Shown here piece by piece: positions 17,168 to 24,943 of a DNA stretch of 46,491 nt (its first letter is position 1; each line of letters opens with the position of its first letter). Where the stretch lies: IMG/VR virus record IMGVR_UViG_3300005613_004257, positions 1-46,491 of that record; one strand, given 5' to 3'. Under the pieces are notes generated by a model. It did no database searches. It was not told the DNA's origin and saw only the letters and a list, made by a program, of their open reading frames with translations. Origin of the DNA: a virus. Both the position numbers and the translations under genes were made by a program.

Positions 17168-18238
17168 ATGTCCAGACATAGCGTCAAGGACAGGATAAAG
17201 TACAAGGACATATCTTGGCTTATGCCGAGTGTGGATGTGGTGGCTTCTCTGGAGAAACTTGGAGTACAAGGTATATCCAGGACGGGTGATGAGATTACAG
17301 CTTATTGCCCGGACCACCATATATTCACCGGTAATGAGCCTTCTCATCCAAAATGGACTCTTAATGTAAAGAATGGTAAGACGTTCTGTTTTACCGAGGG
17401 AAGGGGTAGTAATCTTTTATGGATTATATCCAGAGTCTTAGATGTATCTGCTGATGAGGCGATGAAATTCTTATGCGGTGAGAATGGGGATATAGATGTC
17501 AGTAAGCTGAGACTTGATGCTATGAAGAGGGCAAAGGAACGTCTTCTTGATAATGATGAAGAGGATGATACTCCGAGGGTGTCTGGTTTATCTTCAGTGA
17601 GGAGGGAGATGGAAAGAGGATGTATGAGTCCTGAGGCTTATGAATTCTTTATGAGTCCTCCTGGCAAAAAGCATCCTACCAATATATGTAAGGATACTGT
17701 AGACCATTATCAGGTGTTCGAAAGAACATGGGGTTATTATGTTGACACGGTGGTTATACCTTTCGTGCAGAAGGGTGTCCTTATGGGATTTTCCGCGACC
17801 GATATTCTTGGCAAGGAGGAGTGGCTATTCAGACATCCTACTAAGTCTGAGAATGAGTATAAGAAGACCAGGTTTCCATCTGGATTTAAGACGAGAGAGT
17901 TCTTATTCGGATATGATGACTGCCAGGAGGGTGCTGACTTTCTAATTGTAACTGAGGGGCCTCGGGAAGTCATGAAGTTGTGGCAGGAAGGTTTTACTAA
18001 TTCAGTGGCTGTATTGGGTTCGTTTATGGGTGATACCCAGATGGAGTTGTTGTCAAGTTTGGCTCCGAAGAAAGTGGTCTTAATGTTTGATGGTGATAGT
18101 GCGGGTGATAGGGCTGCTGAGGGAGTGGGCAAGAAATTGGAGAATCTTGTGGAGGTAGTTGTTTGCAGGCCTCCTGAGGGAATGGACCCTAAAAATCTTG
18201 AAAGGAGAGACTTTGAGAAGATGATTTTTGGAAAATAG
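17168..18238 (+). CDS. DNA primase (Toprim, CHC2-like zinc finger variant)
   Basis: 356 residues from the ATG at 17168 (AGGAGGG at 17157-17163); a TTG three bases earlier is less likely. N-terminal CPDH (C47, H50) and FCFTEG (C74) match a CHC2 zinc finger, but the fourth ligand, normally Cys, is Glu or missing. Residues 180-245 are a DnaG-like core (VIPFVQKGVLMGFSATDI). The Toprim domain has E263 (VTEGPREVM) and MFDGDSAGDRA (DGD at 308-310), the metal-binding signature. It makes RNA primers for lagging-strand synthesis and probably works with the DnaB-like helicase two genes upstream. Confidence 0.85.
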   Translation: MSRHSVKDRIKYKDISWLMPSVDVVASLEKLGVQGISRTGDEITAYCPDHHIFTGNEPSHPKWTLNVKNGKTFCFTEGRGSNLLWIISRVLDVSADEAMKFLCGENGDIDVSKLRLDAMKRAKERLLDNDEEDDTPRVSGLSSVRREMERGCMSPEAYEFFMSPPGKKHPTNICKDTVDHYQVFERTWGYYVDTVVIPFVQKGVLMGFSATDILGKEEWLFRHPTKSENEYKKTRFPSGFKTREFLFGYDDCQEGADFLIVTEGPREVMKLWQEGFTNSVAVLGSFMGDTQMELLSSLAPKKVVLMFDGDSAGDRAAEGVGKKLENLVEVVVCRPPEGMDPKNLERRDFEKMIFGK

Positions 18239-18251
18239 TTTCGATTTGTTG

Positions 18252-18280
18252 TTGACTGGAATCGTGATTATTGGTATTAA
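18252..18280 (+). promoter_or_regulatory. Candidate sigma-70-type promoter before the sigma-like gene
   Basis: TTGACT (18252-18257), a 17-bp spacer, TATTAA (18275-18280), in the 114-bp gap between the primase and sigma-like genes. The -35 box matches the consensus at 5 of 6 positions and the -10 at 4 of 6. This is the best housekeeping-type promoter in the window; it would let host polymerase express the phage factor. No terminator hairpin was seen in the gap. Confidence 0.45.
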
Positions 18281-18352
18281 TTAGAAAAGTAGCCGATGTT
18301 CGGTTTAGGGCGTTAATTAGTATTGACCGGTTATGGTCTAAAGGAGGTCTGG

Positions 18353-19000
18353 ATGGCAGTGAAATGTGGTTCATGCGAAGTTGAGCGAGTCCCTGTGACT
18401 CAGGAGTATATGGTTGAAGTTCTAGTGGCTGAAGGGCCGCATCCCCAAAAGGAGCTATTCGAAAGAGCTCTCTATGATTCGATAATCAGAATGGTCATAG
18501 GCATAGCTAATGGTTATGCAGTAAACTCCATAGATACCAGTGATGATTTGGTACAGGAGTGCATGAAGCGTATAATGACCAATCTTCATAAGTATGAATC
18601 ACATAAGGCTAAGTTCTCTACTTGGTCTTATCGAGTCTGTAGGAGTGTTTTGGACCGTAAGTATCTTCATAGTAGTAGGCATAAGTCAACTTTTGTGGGG
18701 ATGAAAGAGGGATGGGATGCTCCATCCAGTGAAAGGGTTACATCAGAGCTGGTTCGTTCTGAGATAACCGAGGTGGTAAGAGAACTTTTCCATGAGAATC
18801 CAAAGAATCATCACATCCTTTCTGCTATATTTGGTAATCCAGATTCGGAAGGGTTTATTCTTCCAGACAGTGTAGATATTTCAGATGCGGCAAAGAAGGC
18901 TGGGGTGGATTATGGACAGGCTCATGCATTTTACAGTCGTAAAGTGAGGCCTTTTTTCAGAAAGAAATTTAGCAGGGAGGATTTCAATGCAGGAAATTGA
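18353..19000 (+). CDS. Sigma-70-family-like transcription factor
   Basis: 215 residues. The ATG at 18353 is chosen because AAGGAGGT lies at 18341-18348; the upstream TTG at 18323 has no such site. Residues 62-110 match sigma region 2 (SDDLVQECMKRIMTNLHKY followed by FSTWSYRVCRSVLDRKY). Residues 178-205 look like a region-4 helix-turn-helix (ISDAAKKAGVDYGQAHAFY). Residues 5-8 are CGSC. Such small factors recruit RNA polymerase to phage promoters. The repeated promoter-like motifs elsewhere in the window are possible targets (inference). The 3' end overlaps the next gene by 14 bases. Confidence 0.7.
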   Translation: MAVKCGSCEVERVPVTQEYMVEVLVAEGPHPQKELFERALYDSIIRMVIGIANGYAVNSIDTSDDLVQECMKRIMTNLHKYESHKAKFSTWSYRVCRSVLDRKYLHSSRHKSTFVGMKEGWDAPSSERVTSELVRSEITEVVRELFHENPKNHHILSAIFGNPDSEGFILPDSVDISDAAKKAGVDYGQAHAFYSRKVRPFFRKKFSREDFNAGN

Positions 19001-19406
19001 GATGAAGAGTGCTGCGGGTGATGTGGTAAGAGGTGCTTGTTATGGAAAGTGGAGCAGGTATCATCCTGCATGTTCAGACTGTATGGTGTGGACAGACTGT
19101 CAGAGGATTACAGAAAAAACTAAGAGGGTTGCTGCAAAGAAAGCTCAGGAAGAGGCTGACCCTGTTGCTTATTTATTAGGCCTTCTCCGGAAGAAGTATT
19201 CAGAGGAGAGGAAGTTTGGAGAAGGGGTCTGTGGTCACTTGTTTAAGAATAAGAATGGCGAGAAGGTAGTGGCTGTTTTTGTAGCAGAGGATGGAAAGGT
19301 AAAGATTCAGTCGGCTGGCGGATTGAAGGTTTTCAAGAAGTTGGAATCGGCAGATATGGTAAGGAATGATGTCCTGACTGATGATGTGATGAAGGACATT
19401 GTCTGA
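18987..19406 (+). CDS. Unknown protein with a Cys cluster
   Basis: 139 residues. The N-terminal part has C-x10-C-x2-C-x5-C within residues 18-38 (a HPACSDCMVWTDC core), likely to bind zinc or an Fe-S cluster. The C-terminal half is a small alpha/beta region of Lys- and Val-rich sequence. The ATG overlaps the sigma-like gene, with GGGAGG upstream, and the stop overlaps the next start (TGATG), so all three are probably co-translated. A regulatory role with the sigma-like factor is possible but unsupported by motif. Confidence 0.6.
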   Translation: MQEIEMKSAAGDVVRGACYGKWSRYHPACSDCMVWTDCQRITEKTKRVAAKKAQEEADPVAYLLGLLRKKYSEERKFGEGVCGHLFKNKNGEKVVAVFVAEDGKVKIQSAGGLKVFKKLESADMVRNDVLTDDVMKDIV

Positions 19407-20308
19407 TGGTCTCAAGGCTTCCTTATTATGTACCTCCGTTCGCGGAGTTTAATGTGGCCCAGGAGGCTGTTCTGCCTTACTTGGACCAAGATGTGAATAT
19501 GGTAATATCCTTCGAGACAGCGGTGGGAAAGACCGTGTTGGCTGAGGGGTGTTTTGCTTATCATTTACTGCATGGAAAGGGTAGACTGGCTTATGTTTGC
19601 CCTTTCAAAAGTTTGGCGTATGAGAAGCATTCGTCTTGGAGTGATGATGTCCAACTTTGTTCAGGTGGTGTGTCAGTAAGTACAAGTGATATAAAGACGA
19701 CGCCTGAGGAGTGTATGGATTCAAGGTTGCTTATTGTGACTAATGAGTCTTTTGATGCCAAGTCGAGGTCGAGGGCGTATCTGAAGTGGGTAAAGAGTCT
19801 GGAGTGTGTGGTATTCGATGAAGCACACATGTTGTCTGATAAGAGAAGAGGAGGTGCTTTGGAGGCTTCGATGGTAAGGCTTTCTGAGGTGAACCCGGGT
19901 TGTAGGATGGTGCTTTTATCGGCAAGTATGGCTAATGCCATGGAAATTGCTAAGTGGGTGAAGTCGCTTAATGGGAAGAAGACAAAGTGTGTACAGAGTG
20001 AGTGGAGACCTACGAAGATAGAGTTGGAGTATCATGAGGTATCGGGAAGGTCTGCTATGATATCCAAGGCGGTAGAACTTGCGTCTGAGAGGAATGGAAA
20101 GATAGTTGTTTTTGTGCATTCAAAGTTAGTGGGTAATGATATCAGGAAGGGATTGAAAAGGGGACGTGTGAGGTCTGCTTTTCATAATGCTTCCTTGAAG
20201 CCGGCTGTTAAGAAGAAGTTAGAGGAAGCATTTAATAATAAGTTTTCTGGGATGGATGTGCTCGTTAGTACGTCCACATTGGGTGCAGGGGTGAATATAG
20301 GAGGGTAA
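19406..20308 (+). CDS. Ski2-like helicase, N-terminal fragment (motifs I-V)
   Basis: 300 residues. Motif I FETAVGKTVL (36-45), motif II VVFDEAHML (136-144), motif III LLSASM (170-175), then VVFVHSK and motif V LVSTSTLGAGVNI near the end. The reading stops two Gly codons later, exactly where Ski2/Hel308 enzymes continue with P-A-x-x-V-I. The missing part, starting ADGVIVVG and including motif VI, is encoded at 20890 after a uracil-DNA glycosylase gene. The last Gly-Gly codons (GGAGGG) double as the ribosome binding site for that gene. The fragment lacks the arginine finger and can only work if it pairs with the other half. Confidence 0.85.
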   Translation: MVSRLPYYVPPFAEFNVAQEAVLPYLDQDVNMVISFETAVGKTVLAEGCFAYHLLHGKGRLAYVCPFKSLAYEKHSSWSDDVQLCSGGVSVSTSDIKTTPEECMDSRLLIVTNESFDAKSRSRAYLKWVKSLECVVFDEAHMLSDKRRGGALEASMVRLSEVNPGCRMVLLSASMANAMEIAKWVKSLNGKKTKCVQSEWRPTKIELEYHEVSGRSAMISKAVELASERNGKIVVFVHSKLVGNDIRKGLKRGRVRSAFHNASLKPAVKKKLEEAFNNKFSGMDVLVSTSTLGAGVNIGG

Positions 20309-20309
20309 A

Positions 20310-20888
20310 GTGAGTAATATATTGGAAAGTTTAAAGTCGGAGTGTATGGGTTGTAGGAAATGCGATATAGGCGGAGCTGATATTAGTGGTATGCCTTCTA
20401 ATGTGTTTTCCAATATGAACTGTGATGCCAAGGTGATGGTATTGGGTCAGAATCCTGGTATGGAAGAGGTTGTACGTGCAGAGCCTTTTGTGGGTCAGTC
20501 GGGTAAGATATTTGATGAGGCTATGAAGACAATAGGTGTGTCAAGGAAAGACCTTTATATATCCAATACGGTGAAGTGTTATACTCCTGGGAATAGGAAG
20601 CCGAAGCGGTTTGAGGTGGATAATTGCAGGTGCTTCTTGGACAGGGAGATTGAGGCGGTGAAGCCTGTTGTTATAGTGGCCTTGGGTGGTCCTGCTTTTA
20701 AGCAGATGACGGGAATGAATGGAATAACTAAGCATCATGGTACAGTACTTTTTTCTCCAAGATATATGGTTCCGGTGATACCTATGCTGCATCCAAGTCC
20801 TTTGAATACTAATAATCCAGTAAAGAAGGAGATGTTTGACGAGGATGTGCTTGCTTTGAGGCTGTTCCTGGATTCTAAGAAGGAGTAG
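20310..20888 (+). CDS. Uracil-DNA glycosylase, family 4-like, between two helicase halves
   Basis: 192 residues starting at GTG 20310. Likely 4Fe-4S ligands are among C12, C15, C18, C90, C106 and C108. Motif 1 is GQNPGMEE (46-53) followed by EPFVGQSG; NTVKCYTPGNRKP and HPSPL (161-165) are the other signatures of the family 4/5 group. It removes uracil from DNA. SPO1-like and other phages carry such enzymes in replication blocks. Here the gene sits precisely between two parts of a helicase gene: only one base separates it from the upstream stop and one base from the downstream ATG, and all three ORFs are in different frames. Confidence 0.85.
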   Translation: MSNILESLKSECMGCRKCDIGGADISGMPSNVFSNMNCDAKVMVLGQNPGMEEVVRAEPFVGQSGKIFDEAMKTIGVSRKDLYISNTVKCYTPGNRKPKRFEVDNCRCFLDREIEAVKPVVIVALGGPAFKQMTGMNGITKHHGTVLFSPRYMVPVIPMLHPSPLNTNNPVKKEMFDEDVLALRLFLDSKKE

Positions 20889-20889
20889 G

Positions 20890-21894
20890 ATGGCTGATGG
20901 TGTAATAGTCGTGGGTGCTCGTAGGGGCATGGAGCGAGTTGCTATTAATGAACTTGCTCAGATGATAGGCAGAGCAGGCAGGAAGCAGGATGGAGGAGAG
21001 TGCCATGCTGATATCATATTGGATACAAAAGATTTTTCAGTTGTTTCTTCTGAACTTGATAAGGGAGGGAAACTAAGGGTTGAGTCTTCAATAACGGATT
21101 GCAGGTCGATGGCTTTCCATATTCTTCCTCAAATATCTGATGGTGGGGTTGAGACTGTTGAGGAGGTTGAGTCTTGGCTGTCTAAAACTTTAATGGTGTT
21201 CCAGGGAGGTAGTGCTAATGCAGGAGATGCATTAGAGCTTTTGGAGAATGCTGGAGCTGTGAAGGTTGATGGGGGCAAGGTACAGGCTACTAACTTGGGA
21301 AGGATAGCAGCATCATTATATTTTCATGCAGAGGATGTAAAGGCCTGGCTGGATAACTTTACTGAGCTTTTCAGAGAGGGTTTACATGATGAGGAGACTG
21401 GGGCTGCCTGGGCACTTGGTAATGTTCCGGTAGAGAGGGCAGTTGGTGATTTCAGTGACCAGTGGGAGGTTGTAGGGGCTTGTAGGGATTCGATGTCTCA
21501 GGGATTGTCTGTAAGAGAGGGCTCTTTGATAAATGTGGTGATGTGGTGGTGTGTTATGGGAGGCGCTCCTGCTGGTAAGATGAGGCATAAGGCGCTGGCT
21601 ATGAGGGAGGACTTTGGAAGGATACGCAAGGCTCTGGAGGAACTTGATAAAGGGGTTGCTCGATGGGGTATGGAGGAGTATTTCGAGAAGTTGGCATTAC
21701 GTGTGTCCAGGGGTATACCAATGAAGATTTTTAATATTTGTTCATGGGGAGTGTCGAAAAGTCTGGCCCATCACTTGTATAATATGGGAGTTAGAGATGA
21801 AATTTCTTTAAGAGATAATCTTGAGATAATATCGTCAGATATTGATGAACGGAATATGAAGGTTTTGAGAGGTGTAGTTGAGGGCATTCGATAA
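20890..21894 (+). CDS. Ski2-like helicase, C-terminal fragment (motif VI onward)
   Basis: 334 residues. It opens ADGVIVVGARRG, the strand that follows motif V in Ski2-like helicases, and contains motif VI ELAQMIGRAGRKQ (22-33). The rest (about 100-334) is helical, as expected for the winged-helix and ratchet domains, with a possible helix-hairpin-helix near the end (LAHHLYNMGVRDE). AAGGAG at the end of the UDG gene supplies a ribosome binding site. With the 300-residue product at 19406 this would make a normal-length helicase of ~630 residues. Without the N-terminal half it has no ATP-binding site. Confidence 0.85.
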   Translation: MADGVIVVGARRGMERVAINELAQMIGRAGRKQDGGECHADIILDTKDFSVVSSELDKGGKLRVESSITDCRSMAFHILPQISDGGVETVEEVESWLSKTLMVFQGGSANAGDALELLENAGAVKVDGGKVQATNLGRIAASLYFHAEDVKAWLDNFTELFREGLHDEETGAAWALGNVPVERAVGDFSDQWEVVGACRDSMSQGLSVREGSLINVVMWWCVMGGAPAGKMRHKALAMREDFGRIRKALEELDKGVARWGMEEYFEKLALRVSRGIPMKIFNICSWGVSKSLAHHLYNMGVRDEISLRDNLEIISSDIDERNMKVLRGVVEGIR

Positions 21895-22330
21895 GAGAGC
21901 TGTAAGTGCATGTGAGAGTGCGATGAGAAATGGAACTCTGTGTCAGAGGCATGTAAGGGATGTTCTTAAGGCAAGAGAGCCGGATGTAGAGTCGATAGAG
22001 TGTTTTTTGGATAATGAAGACCCAATGATTAGGATAGGCGCTGCCAGAGTGGTAGGCATGAGGGGTGATGTTTCAAGGGTGATATCGGCTATATTGAAAG
22101 AAGAGGACAGAGAGGTCCTTATTGATATGATGTCGGTTGTTGCTGAAAGGGGTAAGGGTTTCGGAGAGCTTGGAGAGATGCTTATTGGAAGAGGTGATGT
22201 GGTGCGTGATGAGGTTATAGAGGTTCTTAGAAGGACCGGTAAGGCTGGTGCGTTGCTACCACTTATATTTGACAAGGATGATTCCCTTGTGGAGAGGGTT
22301 AAGAGGTATATGAATGAGCAAGAAGATTAG
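21878..22330 (+). CDS. HEAT-repeat-like small protein
   Basis: 150 residues from a TTG at 21878 with GAGAGGTG upstream; the first in-frame ATG is 16 codons further on. The sequence is a series of paired helices with periodic Leu, Val and Ile and spaced Asp/Arg (DNEDPMIRIGAARVVG, then similar units), typical of HEAT or ARM-type repeats that bind proteins. It overlaps the helicase fragment by 17 bases and the next gene by 17. A scaffold for the split helicase would be attractive, but the only evidence is position. Confidence 0.55.
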   Translation: MRAFDKRAVSACESAMRNGTLCQRHVRDVLKAREPDVESIECFLDNEDPMIRIGAARVVGMRGDVSRVISAILKEEDREVLIDMMSVVAERGKGFGELGEMLIGRGDVVRDEVIEVLRRTGKAGALLPLIFDKDDSLVERVKRYMNEQED

Positions 22331-22979
22331 ACCTATGAAGGTGTCTTTGCCGGACGACCATATAGTTCGGTTTTGGAATGTTGTAAAGTCGCTTGTGGAG
22401 CCTTTTGGAATTGATAGGGTTAAAGAGGTCAACCATTATGTCGAGTTATTGGGAGAGGCCGTTGATAGGCATGTCAATGAGGCTCAGGGCAAGCCTTCCA
22501 GAGAGCATAAGAGGAAGTTGGCGAGGAAGAGATTTATAGCCATATTCAAGCGTAGGTATCTATTCATGACTGATTTTGAGTATGATACGGTATTGAGTGG
22601 GGTGGAAGTAAAATTGATTGACCAGGCATTGGATGCTTTGGAGAAGAAGGGTGTAGAGTCTGATGAGTATTTGAAGTGGCAGTTTGAGACTTTTTTGGTG
22701 GATAATCCAAAATTCTGTCCACCGAATATAAAGCAGATGTGTAGTGATTTCTTTTTGAAGGAGTTCTTTTATGCAAATAAGGAGAGCATTAAGCAGAAGC
22801 AGCAGGATGAGATATTGAAAAAGGAAGTTCTTGACCTGGTTGCGAGGGCGAGGGTGCTTATAAGGTCGGCGGGAGATAAGCAGGAGCAGGAAGAGGTTAA
22901 GAAGGTGTTGAAGGCTTATAGGTCGGGTGGTATGGGTGTTTCTGAATTAAGGAAGAAAATAGAGAGTATGGAGGGCTGA
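22314..22979 (+). CDS. Unknown helical protein
   Basis: 221 residues, almost wholly helical and rich in Lys, Glu and Leu. The first half holds basic stretches (EHKRKLARKRFIAIFKRRY) that could touch nucleic acid; the C-terminal 70 residues look like a coiled coil. Overlaps the preceding gene by 17 bases; the next gene begins one base after the stop. Lying directly before a coiled-coil protein and SSB, it could be a replication or recombination accessory. Not recognised. Confidence 0.6.
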   Translation: MSKKIRPMKVSLPDDHIVRFWNVVKSLVEPFGIDRVKEVNHYVELLGEAVDRHVNEAQGKPSREHKRKLARKRFIAIFKRRYLFMTDFEYDTVLSGVEVKLIDQALDALEKKGVESDEYLKWQFETFLVDNPKFCPPNIKQMCSDFFLKEFFYANKESIKQKQQDEILKKEVLDLVARARVLIRSAGDKQEQEEVKKVLKAYRSGGMGVSELRKKIESMEG

Positions 22980-22980
22980 T

Positions 22981-23559
22981 ATGTCTGTTATTGAGAATAT
23001 AAGAGGTACGATGGATGATTTGGGGCAGGTGGAGTTGTCTGGTGTAAAACTGGAGAGTTGCGATGGTAACTTACTGGATGTTGGAGAGTATGACCTGGAT
23101 AGGCATGTAGCTGTTCAACCTGCTGCTATAGCTTATTTTGGGTCGTTGAAGAAAGAGGCTTCCAGAAGGCTTGGTGCTATCAAAAGAGCGTATGATAGGT
23201 GGCAGAAGCGTAAGTATGCAGAAGCCAAGGCGGCTGCATTGAGTGGGACTCAGACTAAGCCTACGGTGGCTGACATAGAGGCCAGATATATAGTTGATAA
23301 TGAGAAAGAGATAGAGAAGTGGGAAGACCAGGTTGAGAAGGCTCAGATGGAGTATGATACTCTTGATTCTTGGTATGAGGCATGGAGGCAGAAGTCATTC
23401 TCTATAAGGGAGTATGTAGAGGTTGATGAAGATGAAAGGTTCAATACGAGCTCTTCAATTAAGGCCGGTGAAAAGAAAGTTGAAAAAAGTGCCTCTGGAA
23501 GTGCGAGAATTGACCGCGTCAGGGATATAATGAAGAAGAATAGAGAGAAAAATAAATAA
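22981..23559 (+). CDS. Coiled-coil protein, possible recombination mediator
   Basis: 192 residues. After ~40 residues it becomes a long helix with many Lys, Glu and aromatic residues (AIAYFGSLKKEASRRLG, then KAQMEYDTLDSWYEAWRQKS), a pattern shared by phage proteins that act between SSB and RecA/UvsX. The gene lies immediately before ssb and recA, like UvsY-type mediators in other phages. The C-terminus is basic. The role is inference from position and fold pattern; no diagnostic motif exists. Confidence 0.5.
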   Translation: MSVIENIRGTMDDLGQVELSGVKLESCDGNLLDVGEYDLDRHVAVQPAAIAYFGSLKKEASRRLGAIKRAYDRWQKRKYAEAKAAALSGTQTKPTVADIEARYIVDNEKEIEKWEDQVEKAQMEYDTLDSWYEAWRQKSFSIREYVEVDEDERFNTSSSIKAGEKKVEKSASGSARIDRVRDIMKKNREKNK

Positions 23560-23564
23560 ACAAA

Positions 23565-23654
23565 ATGAAAGGAGAAGAGAGAGGTAGGGCGTTTACGTGT
23601 TGGCTGGCCGTAATTGGCATATGGGCAATTATTGGCGTATTATTGTTAAAGTAG
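23565..23654 (+). CDS. Possible 29-residue single-span membrane peptide
   Basis: ATG at 23565, stop TAG at 23652-23654. The N-terminus is charged (MKGEERGR) and is followed by a hydrophobic stretch of about 17 residues (WLAVIGIWAIIGVLLL) ending in Lys, the layout of a tiny membrane protein. There is no clear ribosome binding site, and a possible promoter for ssb overlaps its 3' end, so it may be chance. Confidence 0.3.
   Translation: MKGEERGRAFTCWLAVIGIWAIIGVLLLK
23614..23643 (+). promoter_or_regulatory. Candidate promoter before ssb
   Basis: TTGGCA (23614-23619), 18-bp spacer, TATTAT (23638-23643). The -10 is preceded by GCG, as in the promoter-like copies at 28656 and 29647. A transcript would begin ~20 bases before the ssb start codon. 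Confidence 0.35.
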
Positions 23655-23672
23655 TAGTATAGGAGAGAAGAA

Positions 23673-24925
23673 ATGAGTAATGTGTTGGATAAGGTAAGGA
23701 AGTTGAAGGCGAGTAGGCCGCGTAGCGGAAACTCAAGGATGAGGGGTATCTTCCATAAGTGGAATGATGGCGATAATATGATTCGTCTGGTTGGAGAGTT
23801 TTTGGAAGTGAAGACACACTTCATTGCTCCGGCTCCTAAGAGGAATGACAAGGGTCTGTGTAGGCCTGATTCTTTCCAGGGCGATGAAAGATTGCCGATG
23901 GTTATGAACTGTTCCGATTGGGATGTAGAGAAGGAAGAGTGGAAGAAGCATAAGACTTGTCCTATCTGTAAACTCAATGCGGTAGCAAGAGATGCTTTGA
24001 AACTCAACCCGGGTGAGGAAGAGAAGAAGGAATTCAAGGAATTGAGTTCTAAGACGTATCCGCGTCCTAACCTTAAGTGGAATATCATTGATAGAGATGA
24101 CCCGTATGTCCTTAAAGTCGAAGACGACAAAGAGGAAAAGGTTAAGGGTCTCAAGATTGCTACTGTCGGCATGGAAGCCTGGGGTGATATCGAAGGTATC
24201 TTTGACCAGGTTGGGTTTGATATAACTGATGAGGTCGAGGGTATCGACATCAAGGTTAATAAGGGTAACAATGGTACAAGAACCAGTTACTCTGCTCAGG
24301 CGGTACTTGAAGGTAAGTCTCTTAAGACTACTCCTCTTACTGACGAAGAGAAGGAACTTGTTCCGCATGACTTGAAGCAGATTTGCGGTAAGCAGGTTGA
24401 GGTTTCTAAGGTTGTGGATGCTCTTCATGAGGAGTACAGGGATATTCTGGAACTCAGTGAAGATGAGGATTCCGTTCCTGAAGAGAAGGCTGAAGAAGAA
24501 TCCAAGGAAGCTGCTGAAGACGAGAAGAAAGAGGAAGAATCCAAGGAAGCTGCTGAGGAAGAGAAGAAGGAAGATGACTCCAAGGAAGATGATTCCAAGG
24601 AGGCTTCTGCTGAGAAGAAGGCTGAAGAGAAAGCCGAGGACAAAGCTGAGGTTGACGAGGCTATAGATGAGGCCATAGAAGAGGATGGAGATGGCCTTCT
24701 TGATGGTACTGACGACTCGCAAAAAAAAAGCTAACTGACGACGGGGAACCGGAGTCGGAGAGTGAAGAGTCTGAGGCCAAGTCGGGTGCTGAGTTTGATT
24801 ATTCGAAGATAGACCCTAAAGAGGAGTGGATATGCTTCGGAAGTATAGACCTGGAAAACGACGAGTGCAAAACTTGTCCGGCCAAGGAAGATTGTGAGGA
24901 AGAGTCTAAGAAGAAGGCGGAATAA
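23673..24925 (+). CDS. gp32-like single-stranded DNA-binding protein, with -1 frameshift extension
   Basis: The zero-frame product ends at 24734 (353 residues); a -1 shift at the A9 run gives 417 residues ending at 24925. Residues 25-60 (MIRLVGEFLEVKTHF) and Cys 63, 80, 96 and 99 match the zinc-containing core of phage gp32-type SSBs. Residues 263-350 are an acidic Glu/Lys/Asp tail, the usual partner-binding end. The extension adds more acidic sequence and a Cys motif (WICFGSIDLENDECKTCPAKEDC), the kind of Cys cluster I associate with phage SSB or replication protein ends. SD GGAGAG precedes the ATG. A sequencing error in the homopolymer is the alternative explanation for the frame break. Confidence 0.8.
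24722..24758 (+). promoter_or_regulatory. Probable programmed -1 ribosomal frameshift signal in ssb
   Basis: Slippery heptamer A AAA AAA (24722-24728) in the zero frame, six-base spacer (24729-24734, including the zero-frame TAA), then a hairpin 24735-24758. The hairpin has an outer stem CTGAC/GTCGG (one G-U), a tandem G-A mismatch (GA/GA), an inner stem CGG/CCG and a GGAA tetraloop. Spacing of 5-9 bases between slippery site and structure is typical of -1 signals. Confidence 0.65.
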
Positions 24926-24943
24926 CCCGCCTTCTTCTTTTTT
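24911..24943 (+). terminator. Intrinsic terminator after ssb
   Basis: Ten-base-pair stem AAGAAGGCGG (24911-24920) / CCGCCTTCTT (24927-24936), six-base loop, then CTTTTTT. The stem's left arm encodes the last residues (KKKA) of the -1-frame ssb product, and its stop codon is in the loop. This supports the -1 frame as the real end of ssb. recA starts 12 bases later, so it may depend on partial read-through. Confidence 0.9.

Noticed and set aside
20300-20889. Group I intron or intein as an explanation for the split helicase
   Set aside because: The UDG ORF occupies all but about ten bases of the insertion, leaving no space for an intron core, and the UDG frame has no intein blocks. Only RNA data could exclude an unusual intron.
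24397-24666. Lys/Arg-rich forward ORF (89 codons) inside ssb
   Set aside because: It is the +1 reading of the acidic Glu/Lys tail of SSB. It has no start signal or motif, unlike the nested endonucleases.
23733-24722. Long reverse-strand ORF (329 codons) opposite ssb
   Set aside because: It is antisense to a well-supported gene whose Glu/Lys-rich codons (GAA, AAG, GAG) rarely yield stops on the other strand. The product is a Leu/Phe/Ser-rich string with no motif or ribosome binding site.
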